From Lacrimispora saccharolytica (GTDB lineage Bacteria > Bacillota > Clostridia > Lachnospirales > Lachnospiraceae), in NCBI GenBank assembly GCA_016899975.1, contig JACJJN010000027.1:1-44803 (forward strand): a stretch of 44,803 nt of DNA, in the 5' to 3' direction. Below the pieces are notes generated by a model. That model was not told the DNA's origin, searched no databases, and saw only the letters and a program-made list of their open reading frames with translations. Made by a program: the position numbers and the translations under genes. This document shows, piece after piece, positions 7,052-15,217 of the stretch. How positions within the stretch are numbered: the stretch's first letter is position 1; each line of letters starts with the position of its first letter.

Positions 7052-8758
7052 ATGGTAGATTTAAAAGCAAAACCGTATTACCTTTCTGACGAAGACATCA
7101 AATGGGTGGAGGATACCATCGCAGGAATGACCGACGAGGAAAAAGTCGGACAGCTGTTTGTCAACATGGTAACCGACTTTACTCCGGAAGGAATCAAGAA
7201 AGTGGCTGACACTTATCATCCGGGCGCACTCCGTTACCACAACAAATCTGCGGAAGAACTCTGGGATATGGTAAACACCTTCCAGAACTGCAGCAAAATC
7301 CCGCTTCTGGTAGCTTCCAACTGTGAGGCCGGCGGAAACGGCGGCGTCGGCGGCGGTACCGGCGTATCCTGCGGCGCGGCGACAGCGGCTTCCCGCAATC
7401 CTGACGTTGCATACAAGGCTGCAAAAGTCGGCGGCACCGAGGCGATGGCAATCGGTTCCAACTGGAATTTCGCTCCGATCGTTGACCTTCTGCAGAACTG
7501 GCGCAACACCATCGTACAGACACGTTCCTTCTGCGCGGATCCGGACCGCACCATCGAATATGCAAAAGCGTTCATCAAAGGCACCGAAGAATGCAACATG
7601 GCTACCACCATCAAACACTTCCCGGGTGACGGAACTGAGGAAAACGACCAGCATCTGATGATGGGCGTCAACGATCTGGACTGTGATACCTGGATGGAGA
7701 CATTCGGAAAGGTATACAAAGAACTGATCGACGCAGGTGTTAAGACCATCATGGCAGGACACATCGCTCAGCCGGCATGGCAGCGCAAACTGGCCGGCCG
7801 TGACCTGGACGACCACGAGATTCTTCCGGCAACTTTGTGTCCGGAACTGATCACCGGGCTGCTGAAGGAAAAACTGGGCTTCAACGGTCTGGTAGTCACC
7901 GATGCCAGCCATATGATCGGTATGTTCGGCGCTATGCCGCGTTCTCAGCAGGTACCTGCGGCAATCGCGGCAGGCTGTGACATGTATCTGTTCTTCAACG
8001 ATATCGAAGAAGATTTCGGCTACATGATGGCGGGATACAAGAACGGCGTGATCACCGAAGAGCGTATGCAGGATGCCCTGAGACGTATCCTCGGCGTAAA
8101 GGCAAGCATCGGCCTGCACAAGAAACAGGCAGAGGGAACCCTGATGCCGCCGAAGGAAGGCATCAGCGTTGTAGGATGCGAAGAGCACAAGAAGATCGCA
8201 AAAGAGTGTGCGGATCAGTTCATCACTCTCGTAAAAGATACACAGAACATGCTGCCGCTGAATCCGGACAAGCAGAAACGCGTGCGCGTTTACTTCCTGG
8301 AAGGCGACGGACGTGTTGTGGCCGGCAAACTGATCAAAGACGATTCCGGCGCAAAGACAAAAGCATACCTGATCAAAAAGCTTGAGGAGCGCGGTTTCAT
8401 CGTAGAAGATGGAGACGCTGTTGCAGCTAAGGGAAGCATGGAGAAATTCATGGAAAACACTGACGCTGTTCTGGTATTCATCGACCAGGTCGGCTTCGCT
8501 CAGTACAACACCATGCGTGTGAAATGGACCATGCCGGGTCAGCAGCCATGGTATGTACGCCAGGTACCGACCGCATTCATCAGCCTGTATCTGCCGAACT
8601 ACCTGATCGACCTGACCATGAGCCGTACCTATGTAAACTGCTATCAGGATACTCCGCAGGTTCTCGATTCTCTGATCGAAAAACTCTGCGGCGACAGCCC
8701 GTTCCAGGGTACTCCGGAAGAGAATGTATGGTGCGGACGCTGGGATACAAAACTTTAA
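7052..8758 (+). CDS. GH3 protein, NagZ-like (beta-N-acetylhexosaminidase-type) catalytic domain
   Basis: 568 residues, no signal peptide, start supported by AGGAGG upstream. The barrel domain shows KHFPGDG at 188-194 followed by Asp199 and His201 (NDQH). This resembles the D-x-H dyad on the flexible loop of NagZ-type GH3 enzymes, where His acts as general acid/base. The likely nucleophile is Asp284 (LVVTDASH). NagZ proteins cut GlcNAc or anhydroMurNAc linkages in cell-wall recycling; some relatives are phosphorylases. Unlike short NagZ (about 340 residues), this one has a second alpha/beta domain (about 380-568). It is co-transcribed with the preceding GH3 gene; the two probably handle one imported glycan together, or recycle wall fragments. 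Confidence 0.87.
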   Translation: MVDLKAKPYYLSDEDIKWVEDTIAGMTDEEKVGQLFVNMVTDFTPEGIKKVADTYHPGALRYHNKSAEELWDMVNTFQNCSKIPLLVASNCEAGGNGGVGGGTGVSCGAATAASRNPDVAYKAAKVGGTEAMAIGSNWNFAPIVDLLQNWRNTIVQTRSFCADPDRTIEYAKAFIKGTEECNMATTIKHFPGDGTEENDQHLMMGVNDLDCDTWMETFGKVYKELIDAGVKTIMAGHIAQPAWQRKLAGRDLDDHEILPATLCPELITGLLKEKLGFNGLVVTDASHMIGMFGAMPRSQQVPAAIAAGCDMYLFFNDIEEDFGYMMAGYKNGVITEERMQDALRRILGVKASIGLHKKQAEGTLMPPKEGISVVGCEEHKKIAKECADQFITLVKDTQNMLPLNPDKQKRVRVYFLEGDGRVVAGKLIKDDSGAKTKAYLIKKLEERGFIVEDGDAVAAKGSMEKFMENTDAVLVFIDQVGFAQYNTMRVKWTMPGQQPWYVRQVPTAFISLYLPNYLIDLTMSRTYVNCYQDTPQVLDSLIEKLCGDSPFQGTPEENVWCGRWDTKL

Positions 8759-8831
8759 TAGCATAATCGGGTGAACCCATAAAAAAGAACCCTGCGGCCT
8801 GTATTTCAACAGATCGCGAGGTTCTTTCATT

Positions 8832-8857
8832 GTGCCGCCACTGGCGGCACATTTTTT
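8832..8857 (+). terminator. Intrinsic terminator of the GH3 operon
   Basis: Perfect 8-bp stem GTGCCGCC/GGCGGCAC with a 3-nt loop, followed by ATTTTTT. A longer outer hairpin (AAAGAACC near 8784 pairing with GGTTCTTT near 8820) precedes it. T-run on the plus strand only. Confidence 0.9.
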
Positions 8858-8858
8858 C

Positions 8859-9686
8859 TCATAGATTCCGGAATACCCACAGATCCCGGATCTGGCTTTG
8901 TATACGATCAAACTCCCACAGTTTTTCAGAATTTTCCCGGTTATTGGGATCGTTCACCTTGATCTTTCCATTCTCATAACCGGTCAGGACAATGAAATGC
9001 CCCGTTGTCGTAAAATCCCCCGGTCCCATAACTGCCACGATGGGATTGTTCACTTCCAGGTTGGCAATCACCCGTTCCTCATCCAGCGGAATCTCCGTCA
9101 CATCAAAGCCCAGCTCTTTTCCTCCCTCCGAAAAGAGCGCCCATGCCGAACCGCTGCCCTCCACAGCGTAGCCATGAGAAGCCGCAAACTCACCCATCCA
9201 CCGGGGCGTCATGGAAGTATCTCCCGTCAGGTAAATCGCTGCCATCGAAAGACAGGTGGGACCGCAGCCGGACAGTCCAAAAAGATTTCCCGCATATTCT
9301 CCATAGCCCCACCGCTGATCCCACTGCATCAGAAGCGGTACCGACGATGTATCCAGACCGCTCAGATCATCCGACGGAGGATTGTCCTTCACCAATGGAT
9401 ATTCAAACACAAACTGCTCCGTCTCCGGATTGCGCTGATAGAGATCGATCAGTTTCTCCGGATACTCAGAGACAGAAATCCCATGCGCCCGTGCATACTG
9501 CCGAAGCCTGGCGGAAGACCCGCTCAGCGGCAGTGCGTCCCTGAGTCCTAAAAACAGTGTCAACGCCAGCACACAGATCAAAACCACGGGAACCAGCCGC
9601 CGTATCCGTCTCCTTCTCCGTCTTCTCCTTCTGCCCCGTGAAACCACGGCTGTCTCCCTTCTTATGTCTGTGCGTCTCATATCCAC
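8859..9686 (-). CDS. Membrane-anchored C39-like cysteine peptidase family protein
   Basis: 275 residues. An Arg-rich cytoplasmic tail (about residues 17-30, nearly all Arg) precedes one transmembrane helix (about 31-49), so the C-terminal domain should face outside. That domain has the C39-like papain fold pattern: QWDQRWGY, Cys141 in GCGPTCLSMAA, His230 in TTTGHFIVLTGY, and Asp246 in VNDPNN. Such Peptidase_C39_2 proteins occur in many Firmicutes; most are uncharacterised and no partner bacteriocin or ABC transporter is nearby. ATG 9686 follows AAGGA. Its stop codon abuts the terminator of the convergent GH3 operon. Confidence 0.8.
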   Translation of the reverse strand: MDMRRTDIRRETAVVSRGRRRRRRRRRIRRLVPVVLICVLALTLFLGLRDALPLSGSSARLRQYARAHGISVSEYPEKLIDLYQRNPETEQFVFEYPLVKDNPPSDDLSGLDTSSVPLLMQWDQRWGYGEYAGNLFGLSGCGPTCLSMAAIYLTGDTSMTPRWMGEFAASHGYAVEGSGSAWALFSEGGKELGFDVTEIPLDEERVIANLEVNNPIVAVMGPGDFTTTGHFIVLTGYENGKIKVNDPNNRENSEKLWEFDRIQSQIRDLWVFRNL

Positions 9687-9901
9687 TCATCCTTTCTGCT
9701 GTAACAGTTCCGCCAGTGAACTCTTACTTTCCGCTTTCAAACGCCGCCTCATTCCGGCAATCCTATAACAGTCAGCCAACTGATCTGTTACGCGATTATC
9801 ATAGCAGAAAGGAACTTGTCTTTTTCGCAGATTCCCCCACGAAAGTACACGTTTTTCCCCACGAAAATTTTAAAAATTTCTTAACTTCTTCTCCCCATAA
9901 C

Positions 9902-9965
9902 AAAAAACGCCCCGGCGCATCTTGCCAAAAGCAATGTTCAAACACGCTCTAAGACACGCCGGGGC
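9902..9965 (-). terminator. Terminator of the two-component operon, with a repeat fragment as loop
   Basis: On the minus strand GCCCCGGCG (9965-9957) pairs perfectly with CGCCGGGGC (9917-9909), followed by GTTTTTTG. The 39-nt loop is not random: it contains half of a dispersed repeat also found at 35928-36001. Confidence 0.8.
9918..9952. repeat. Half copy of the TTCAAACACGCTCTAA repeat
   Basis: The bases GTTCAAACACGCTCTAA at 9936-9952 and the adjacent GCAAT/CTTGCC match one end of the palindromic element at 35928-36001, with a few substitutions. Only one arm is present. Confidence 0.7.
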
Positions 9966-9978
9966 AGCTTTCTCCCTC

Positions 9979-11067
9979 TCAAAGCACTACAGTAAACGTC
10001 ACCTGCCCGTCGGAACTCTCCGCCGAGATTGTTCCCCCGTGCAGTTCCACAATTTCCTTTGCAATCGCCAGCCCAAGCCCCGCGCCGCCGCTTCGCGTCG
10101 CCCTGGCGCTGTCCAGCCGGAAAAACTGATCGAAAATCCGCTCCAGCTTATCCTCCGGAATCGTTACTCCAAAGTTCTGGACCGACAGATACAGTCTGCC
10201 TTCCTGCTGCCGCAGACGGATATTGATATCCCCGCCCGGCTGGCTGTAGCTCACCGCATTGCGCAGAAGATTGTCAAACACCCTCTGCAGTTTGTCCGGA
10301 TCGCACTCGTAAAAAACATCCGGCGGCACGTCCAGCCTGCACTCCAGCTCCTTTTCCGCAAGCATCGGTCCAAATTCAAAGACCGTCTGCTCCAGCATCC
10401 TGGACAGATTGATCCTGCTCAATTCCAGAGTCAGATGCGTCAGGCTGAACCGGGTAATCTCAAAGAATTCATTGATCAGATCCTCCAGCCGTTCCGCCTT
10501 GTCCAGTGAAACGGAAAGATACTTCTTCTGCAGCTTCGGCGAGATCTCTTCCTCGTCATTGAGCAGCGTCAGGTATCCGATCACCGAAGTGAGCGGCGTC
10601 TTCAAGTCATGAGCCAGATATACGACCAGGTCATTTTTCCGCTGCTCCGCTTCCCTGGCGGCTCTCTGGCTGTTCTGGATCTGCAGGCGGACAGAATCCA
10701 GATATACCTCGATCGGCTTCAATTCCTCGGACAGCGGAGCGTCCTGCTCCCTTCCAAGGAAAAGATTCTCCGACGCCGTCACAAGTTCATCCAGATAGGC
10801 ACAGGCTTTCTTGATATAATAACAGCCAAGCCCCAGCGCCCCTCCGCCCGCATAGACCGGAAGAAGAAACGCCCAGAAACGTTCCAGCAGGTGAACCAAC
10901 TGATAGAACGTCTCATATCCATACCAGATACGGCTTTGATAATATAAATAAGCGAGCACAAACACTGCGGCGCCGACTGCCAGATACAGCAGGTAGAAAA
11001 AAACAAACCGCTGAACCAGCTGCTTGCGCAGACGCTGGGAAAGTTCTCTCAATTCCGTTTTATTCAA
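9979..11067 (-). CDS. Sensor histidine kinase, VanS-type
   Basis: 362 residues. Two transmembrane helices (about 22-42 and 64-84) enclose a very short external loop of about 20 residues. Then come a linker, the H-box YLAHDLKTPLT with phospho-acceptor His153, an N-box (DNLLRNAVSYS) and G-boxes (GGAGLGLAIAKEIVELHGG). The organisation resembles VanS-like kinases. The tiny extracellular loop suggests sensing in or at the membrane. The start overlaps the regulator stop by 8 bp. No glycopeptide-resistance ligase genes lie near it, so a van function is not implied; cell-envelope stress is a reasonable guess. Confidence 0.92.
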   Translation of the reverse strand: MNKTELRELSQRLRKQLVQRFVFFYLLYLAVGAAVFVLAYLYYQSRIWYGYETFYQLVHLLERFWAFLLPVYAGGGALGLGCYYIKKACAYLDELVTASENLFLGREQDAPLSEELKPIEVYLDSVRLQIQNSQRAAREAEQRKNDLVVYLAHDLKTPLTSVIGYLTLLNDEEEISPKLQKKYLSVSLDKAERLEDLINEFFEITRFSLTHLTLELSRINLSRMLEQTVFEFGPMLAEKELECRLDVPPDVFYECDPDKLQRVFDNLLRNAVSYSQPGGDINIRLRQQEGRLYLSVQNFGVTIPEDKLERIFDQFFRLDSARATRSGGAGLGLAIAKEIVELHGGTISAESSDGQVTFTVVL

Positions 11068-11764
11068 TCTGATACCCCACTCCCCACACTGTTTTAATAT
11101 ATTTTGGTTTCCGCACGGAATCGTGCATTTTTTCCCGGATGCGGCCGATATGCGTCATCACCGTATTGTTGCTGTCCAAAAATTTTTCGCCCCAGACCTT
11201 TTCAAAAATCTCCTCCGAGGACAGCACGCGCCCCCGGTTTTCACACAGATACCAGAGAATGGAAAACTCAATGGGCGTCAGCGACAGCTCCTTTCCGTTC
11301 AACGTACACTTGTGGGTGGCTTTGCTGATGGAAAGCCCGCGGATATCGATGGTATCCTCCTCTTCCACCGCTTCCGCCGCTCCCTCCGGGCGGTTATACG
11401 TTTCATAGCGCCGGAACTGCGTCTTTACTCTCGCCAGCAGCTCCAGCGGATTGAACGGCTTGGTGATATAATCATCCGCGCCGATGGTCAGTCCCATAAT
11501 TTTATCCAGATCCTCAGATTTCGCCGTGAGCATAATTACCGGATAAAAATGTTTTTCCCGGATCTTTCTGCAAATAGAAAACCCGTCAATATCCGGGAGC
11601 ATAACGTCGAGGATCGCCATCGAAAGTTCTTCTTCCTCCACGCACCGGACCGCATCCGTCCCATTGTCACACTTGATAACCTCCCAGCCTTCCCCGGCAA
11701 GGTAAACCTCGATCAGATCGGCAATCGCCTGCTCATCATCCACAACCAGAATCTTTTTTCCCAC
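11060..11764 (-). CDS. OmpR/PhoB-family response regulator, VanR-like
   Basis: 234 residues from a GTG at 11764 preceded by AGAGG; the frame is open further upstream but that stretch contains the terminator and promoter and is not coding. The receiver domain has acidic Asp9/Asp10, phospho-acceptor Asp53 (ILDVMLPDIDG) and Lys102 (YITKPFNP). The winged-helix domain has LTPIEFSILWYL and ends with TVWGVGYQIE. First gene of an operon with the kinase; the 8-bp overlap implies translational coupling. It has its own promoter at 11799-11827. Confidence 0.93.
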   Translation of the reverse strand: MGKKILVVDDEQAIADLIEVYLAGEGWEVIKCDNGTDAVRCVEEEELSMAILDVMLPDIDGFSICRKIREKHFYPVIMLTAKSEDLDKIMGLTIGADDYITKPFNPLELLARVKTQFRRYETYNRPEGAAEAVEEEDTIDIRGLSISKATHKCTLNGKELSLTPIEFSILWYLCENRGRVLSSEEIFEKVWGEKFLDSNNTVMTHIGRIREKMHDSVRKPKYIKTVWGVGYQIE

Positions 11765-11798
11765 GTCTGTCACCTCTCTCAAGTAATTCACTGCCTTC

Positions 11799-11827
11799 AG
11801 TATAACCCATGACGGCGTTCTTGACAA
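11799..11827 (-). promoter_or_regulatory. Promoter of the VanR/S-like operon
   Basis: On the minus strand TTGTCA (11827-11822), a 17-bp spacer, TATACT (11804-11799). It sits immediately after the terminator of nrdD and about 35 nt before the GTG start. Confidence 0.75.
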
Positions 11828-11852
11828 TGGAGTGAAATGACCGGACGAAAGC

Positions 11853-11890
11853 AAAAAAAATCCCTGAGCGGGTGACTCAGGGATTTTTTC
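11853..11890. terminator. Bidirectional terminator after nrdD
   Basis: TCCCTGAG at 11861-11868 pairs with CTCAGGGA at 11876-11883 around a 7-nt loop. It is flanked by eight A and six T, giving U tracts on both strands. On the minus strand it ends nrdD transcription before the next promoter. Confidence 0.9.
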
Positions 11891-11929
11891 GTCCGCCTGC
11901 AGCAAAGGCTGACTTGTTACTTCTGTTTT

Positions 11930-14065
11930 TTACATAGACTTCCGTTCCGCAATTTCCGCCATCTTCGCCTCATTCAGGCGGGTATCGCCATGCACGCGGC
12001 TGTAAGACAGATAACCGTTCATCCGGTCGATCTTGGTCAGGTTTTTGGAACCGCAGACCGGGCAGACATCCATTTCCAGCTCTTCATGACCGCAGTCATC
12101 ACAGTAAGCAAGGGAAAGGTTCACGCCTTCATAATATCCCAGATCCATCGCACGGCGGATCAGCGTCTTGATCGCGCCTTTGTTGTAGCCCACCGGATAG
12201 CGGACATACTGGATCTTTCCTCCATTGCACAGTTCCCAGAATCTTCCTTCCAGATCCTGTTTCTGGATCGGGGTCAGGTCTTCCGTCACATGGCAGTGGA
12301 AGCTGTTGCTCACATACGGACGGTCGGATACGTTGCGGATAATTCCGTATTTTTTGCGGAACTGTTCCACCTGAAGTCCGCACAGGGACTCTGCCGGAGT
12401 TCCGTAGATTGCGTACAGAATGCCGTCTTCTTTTTTATACTGGTTGACCTTTTCGTTGATATATTTCAGGGTATCCAGCGCAAACTGTCCGTCTTCCGCG
12501 ATGGATTTTCCATTGTACAGTTCCTGCAGCTCGTTCAGCGCCGTAATTCCAAAGGATGCGGTCATCGCCTTCAGCAGAGGACGGATCTTGTCGGACGGCT
12601 TCAGATTGCCGCCGTAGAAACCTCCCTCGCAGTATGCCAGCGGGTTGGTGGAAGCACGCATTTCTCCGAGATAATCATACGTTCTCTTATGGAGATCACG
12701 GATCATTTCCAGATAGAAATCCAGGACCTCATGGAAATCACGGTTCTCCGCACGGGATTTTGCCAGGATCATCGGCAGATGCAGGGAAACAGCTCCGATA
12801 TTGAAGCGTCCCACAAACACCGGCTTATCCTGATCATCCGCCGGCTCCATGCCTCCGCGCTCAAACCACGGGCTCAGGAACGCACGGCATCCCATCGGGC
12901 TGATCACGCGGCCGTACTTCTGGTACATGCTGGAGATATATCCTTCTCCGCTCATGGACAGCCAGTCCGGATACATGGTCTTTGCGGAACAGTCCACGCC
13001 CGCCTCAAAAACATCCTCACAGATGCATCCTGGACCGTGGATCGCTTTGTCATACAAGAATACGATCTTCGGGAAAAGCACCGGCTTTTTATGGCCTTTT
13101 TTGCCCTGTCCTCCCTTGTGTACTTCCAAGAGGGAGATGGAGATCATCTTCTCAAACATTTCGGTTCCAAGTCCCAGCGTCACGGTGACAAACGGGTAGT
13201 CTCCGCGGGAAGAACCTACGGTATTCAATTTGTATTCAATACCCTGCCATCCCTGGTCACACTCGCGGCGAACCTTGTCCATCGCGTATTCCACCGCTTT
13301 TTCTTCGCGTCCTTCCCAGGATGGATCGGAGTATTTCAAAAACTCCTGTACATAATGGTCATAGCTCTTCTGTGCGTACGGCGCCAGGATCTTATCCACC
13401 TCCGGCACAGTAAATCCGCCGTACTGCTGTGCCGCCGTACTCAGCACGATATCTCCCATGACGTCAAATGCGGTATCCAGGCTCTTGGGCTCGTTATACC
13501 ATACATTTCCCATCTCAAATCCGCCTTTTAACACGTTTGCCACGTCAAACAGACAGCAATTCATCGTATCCAGACGTGCGGACTGGTCATGGATGTAAAT
13601 ATAACCGTCCTTGCATGCCTGAAGCTCATTCCGGTTCATGAAAAACTTGCGGTACAGTTCCTTGTTCAGTTCGTTGAAGATCAGGCTTCGCTTGGTAGCG
13701 ACAAGAGCGCTGTCCGTATTAGCGTTGCTCTTGTCCCCGATGTAGCGGATGGACTGACTCTTCGTATATACTTCATCCATCATGTGGATGAAATCCGTCT
13801 TGTAATTTCTGTAATCACGGTAGCTCTTGGCAACTGCCGGATTTACCTTTTCCAGCGCGCCCTCTACGATGTTGTGCATGTCTGCGATCGGTATCTCTTC
13901 CTTGCCCAGAGCCTTTGCATGCTCCGTTGCAAACTGGCAGATGAATGAGATTTCTTCGTCGGAGAAAGTATATAAAATTCTCTGTGCAGACTTATTGACT
14001 GCGCGGACGATCTTCTGCGCGTCAAAGCCTTCCCTGGTGCCGTCTTTCTTGATGATATATATCAT
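11930..14065 (-). CDS. nrdD: Anaerobic (class III) ribonucleoside-triphosphate reductase
   Basis: Glycyl-radical enzyme reducing ribonucleoside triphosphates for DNA synthesis without oxygen. 711 residues, normal length. It has an N-terminal ATP-cone (about 1-90), conserved core motifs such as MNCCLFDVANVLKGG and GEMRASTNPLAYCEGGF, a C-terminal zinc site with two CxxC pairs (CDDC and CPVC), and the radical-site sequence RMNGYLSYSR with Gly684. ATG 14065 follows GGAGGG. The activating enzyme gene nrdG, often adjacent, is not in this window. A pair of NrdR-like boxes lies directly upstream. Confidence 0.97.
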   Translation of the reverse strand: MIYIIKKDGTREGFDAQKIVRAVNKSAQRILYTFSDEEISFICQFATEHAKALGKEEIPIADMHNIVEGALEKVNPAVAKSYRDYRNYKTDFIHMMDEVYTKSQSIRYIGDKSNANTDSALVATKRSLIFNELNKELYRKFFMNRNELQACKDGYIYIHDQSARLDTMNCCLFDVANVLKGGFEMGNVWYNEPKSLDTAFDVMGDIVLSTAAQQYGGFTVPEVDKILAPYAQKSYDHYVQEFLKYSDPSWEGREEKAVEYAMDKVRRECDQGWQGIEYKLNTVGSSRGDYPFVTVTLGLGTEMFEKMISISLLEVHKGGQGKKGHKKPVLFPKIVFLYDKAIHGPGCICEDVFEAGVDCSAKTMYPDWLSMSGEGYISSMYQKYGRVISPMGCRAFLSPWFERGGMEPADDQDKPVFVGRFNIGAVSLHLPMILAKSRAENRDFHEVLDFYLEMIRDLHKRTYDYLGEMRASTNPLAYCEGGFYGGNLKPSDKIRPLLKAMTASFGITALNELQELYNGKSIAEDGQFALDTLKYINEKVNQYKKEDGILYAIYGTPAESLCGLQVEQFRKKYGIIRNVSDRPYVSNSFHCHVTEDLTPIQKQDLEGRFWELCNGGKIQYVRYPVGYNKGAIKTLIRRAMDLGYYEGVNLSLAYCDDCGHEELEMDVCPVCGSKNLTKIDRMNGYLSYSRVHGDTRLNEAKMAEIAERKSM

Positions 14066-14077
14066 GCTCTCCCTCCA

Positions 14078-14124
14078 ATACTATATCTTGTGTATTTCTT
14101 TTTTTTCATCACAATATGTATTAC
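14078..14124. promoter_or_regulatory. Pair of NrdR-box-like sites upstream of nrdD
   Basis: The site ATACTATATCTTGTGT at 14078-14093 matches the NrdR consensus ACACwATATATwGTGT at 14 of 16 positions. A weaker site starts at 14109 (TCACAATATGTATTAC, about 11 of 16). Their 31-bp centre-to-centre distance is three helical turns, the spacing typical of paired NrdR boxes. A -10-like TACAAT on the minus strand (14132-14127) overlaps the upstream edge, fitting repression by NrdR. Confidence 0.65.
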
Positions 14125-14334
14125 ACATTGTAGCATCCTTTCCTGGAAAAAGAAAGGACTATTTCTCCTTTCCGGGATTTTCAGCATATTGCACGAAATG
14201 AGAGAGAATCGGTTTCGACGGTCTTCTCCGGGTTTTCAGCATGGAAACAACATTTACGGCGGGACAGCGGACTGTGAATTTTTCACAAAATCCGGAAATG
14301 AAAGGTAACAGCTCAGCCAACGGAACTGTGACGA

Positions 14335-15174
14335 TTAAAGATGGATTTCTCCCTCGAAAACGATTTCTGCGGGACCGGTCATGTAAACCAGATCTTCCTG
14401 GCGGTCCCATTCGATGGTCAGGTCGCCGCCGAGAAGCTTGACGGTTACCGGACCTTCTTTGACCCACTGGTTCCACAGGGAGGCTACGGCTACGGCGCAG
14501 GCGCCGGTTCCGCAGGCAAGGGTTTCTCCGCTGCCGCGCTCCCAGACGCGCATCTGTACGGTGTGGTCATCCAGGACTTTGATAAATTCGGTGTTTACCC
14601 GGTCCGGAAAACAGCTGTGGTGTTCGAACTGTGGTCCGATTTTTTCGATTTCCATGGTCTCAAGATCTCCGTCATAAGGTACGACGGCGTGTGGATTGCC
14701 CATGGAAATTCCAGTCATTTCCCAGGTTTTTCCGGCTGCTTCGATTTTTTCTGATTTTACCTCTTCTTTGTCTGTCAAAATGGGGATTTTTTTTGCACAG
14801 CGTTCCGGTTTTCCCATGTTGACACGGATCTTTACGGCTTTTCCGTCTTCGATCGTCAGATCCAGATATTTGATCCCGCTTTTCGTCTCTACAGAGATCT
14901 GGGTTTTGTCTGTCAGACCGTAATCGTACACGTATTTTCCGACACAGCGGATCCCGTTGCCGCACATGGCTCCTTCGGAACCGTCCGCGTTGTACATTGC
15001 CATCCGGAAATCCGCCTGGTCAGACGGGCAGATCAGGATCAGACCGTCGGAACCGATGCCGAAATGACGGTCACTGACGATTTTCGCCGTTTCTGACGGA
15101 TTCTTCACCTCCTCTTTCAGACAGTTGACATATACATAATCGTTTCCGATTCCCTGCATTTTCGTAAACTTCAT
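14335..15174 (-). CDS. dapF: Diaminopimelate epimerase
   Basis: Converts LL- to meso-diaminopimelate, for lysine and peptidoglycan synthesis; cytoplasmic and cofactor-free. 279 residues, normal length. The two catalytic cysteines are visible: Cys71 in AMCGNGIRC and Cys221 in GSGETLACGTGACA. ATG 15174 follows GAGGAGG; the frame extends upstream to 15243 but without a ribosome site. No other lysine-pathway gene is adjacent. It lies 43 nt downstream of a serine hydrolase gene on the same strand and may be co-transcribed. Confidence 0.96.
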   Translation of the reverse strand: MKFTKMQGIGNDYVYVNCLKEEVKNPSETAKIVSDRHFGIGSDGLILICPSDQADFRMAMYNADGSEGAMCGNGIRCVGKYVYDYGLTDKTQISVETKSGIKYLDLTIEDGKAVKIRVNMGKPERCAKKIPILTDKEEVKSEKIEAAGKTWEMTGISMGNPHAVVPYDGDLETMEIEKIGPQFEHHSCFPDRVNTEFIKVLDDHTVQMRVWERGSGETLACGTGACAVAVASLWNQWVKEGPVTVKLLGGDLTIEWDRQEDLVYMTGPAEIVFEGEIHL

Positions 15175-15217
15175 GACATTTCCTCCTCGTATAATATCTC
15201 TTACAGATCGACATTCT

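Noticed and set aside
7061-8911. 616-codon minus-strand frame opposite the second GH3 gene
   Set aside because: Antisense shadow; it also runs through the GH3 terminator.
9979-11764. Vancomycin resistance cluster
   Set aside because: Only regulator and kinase are present; no D-Ala-D-Lac/Ser ligase, dehydrogenase or VanX/Y gene lies nearby.
11765-11905. N-terminal extension of the response regulator
   Set aside because: This stretch holds a terminator and a -35/-10 promoter; receiver domains begin at VGKKILVVDD.
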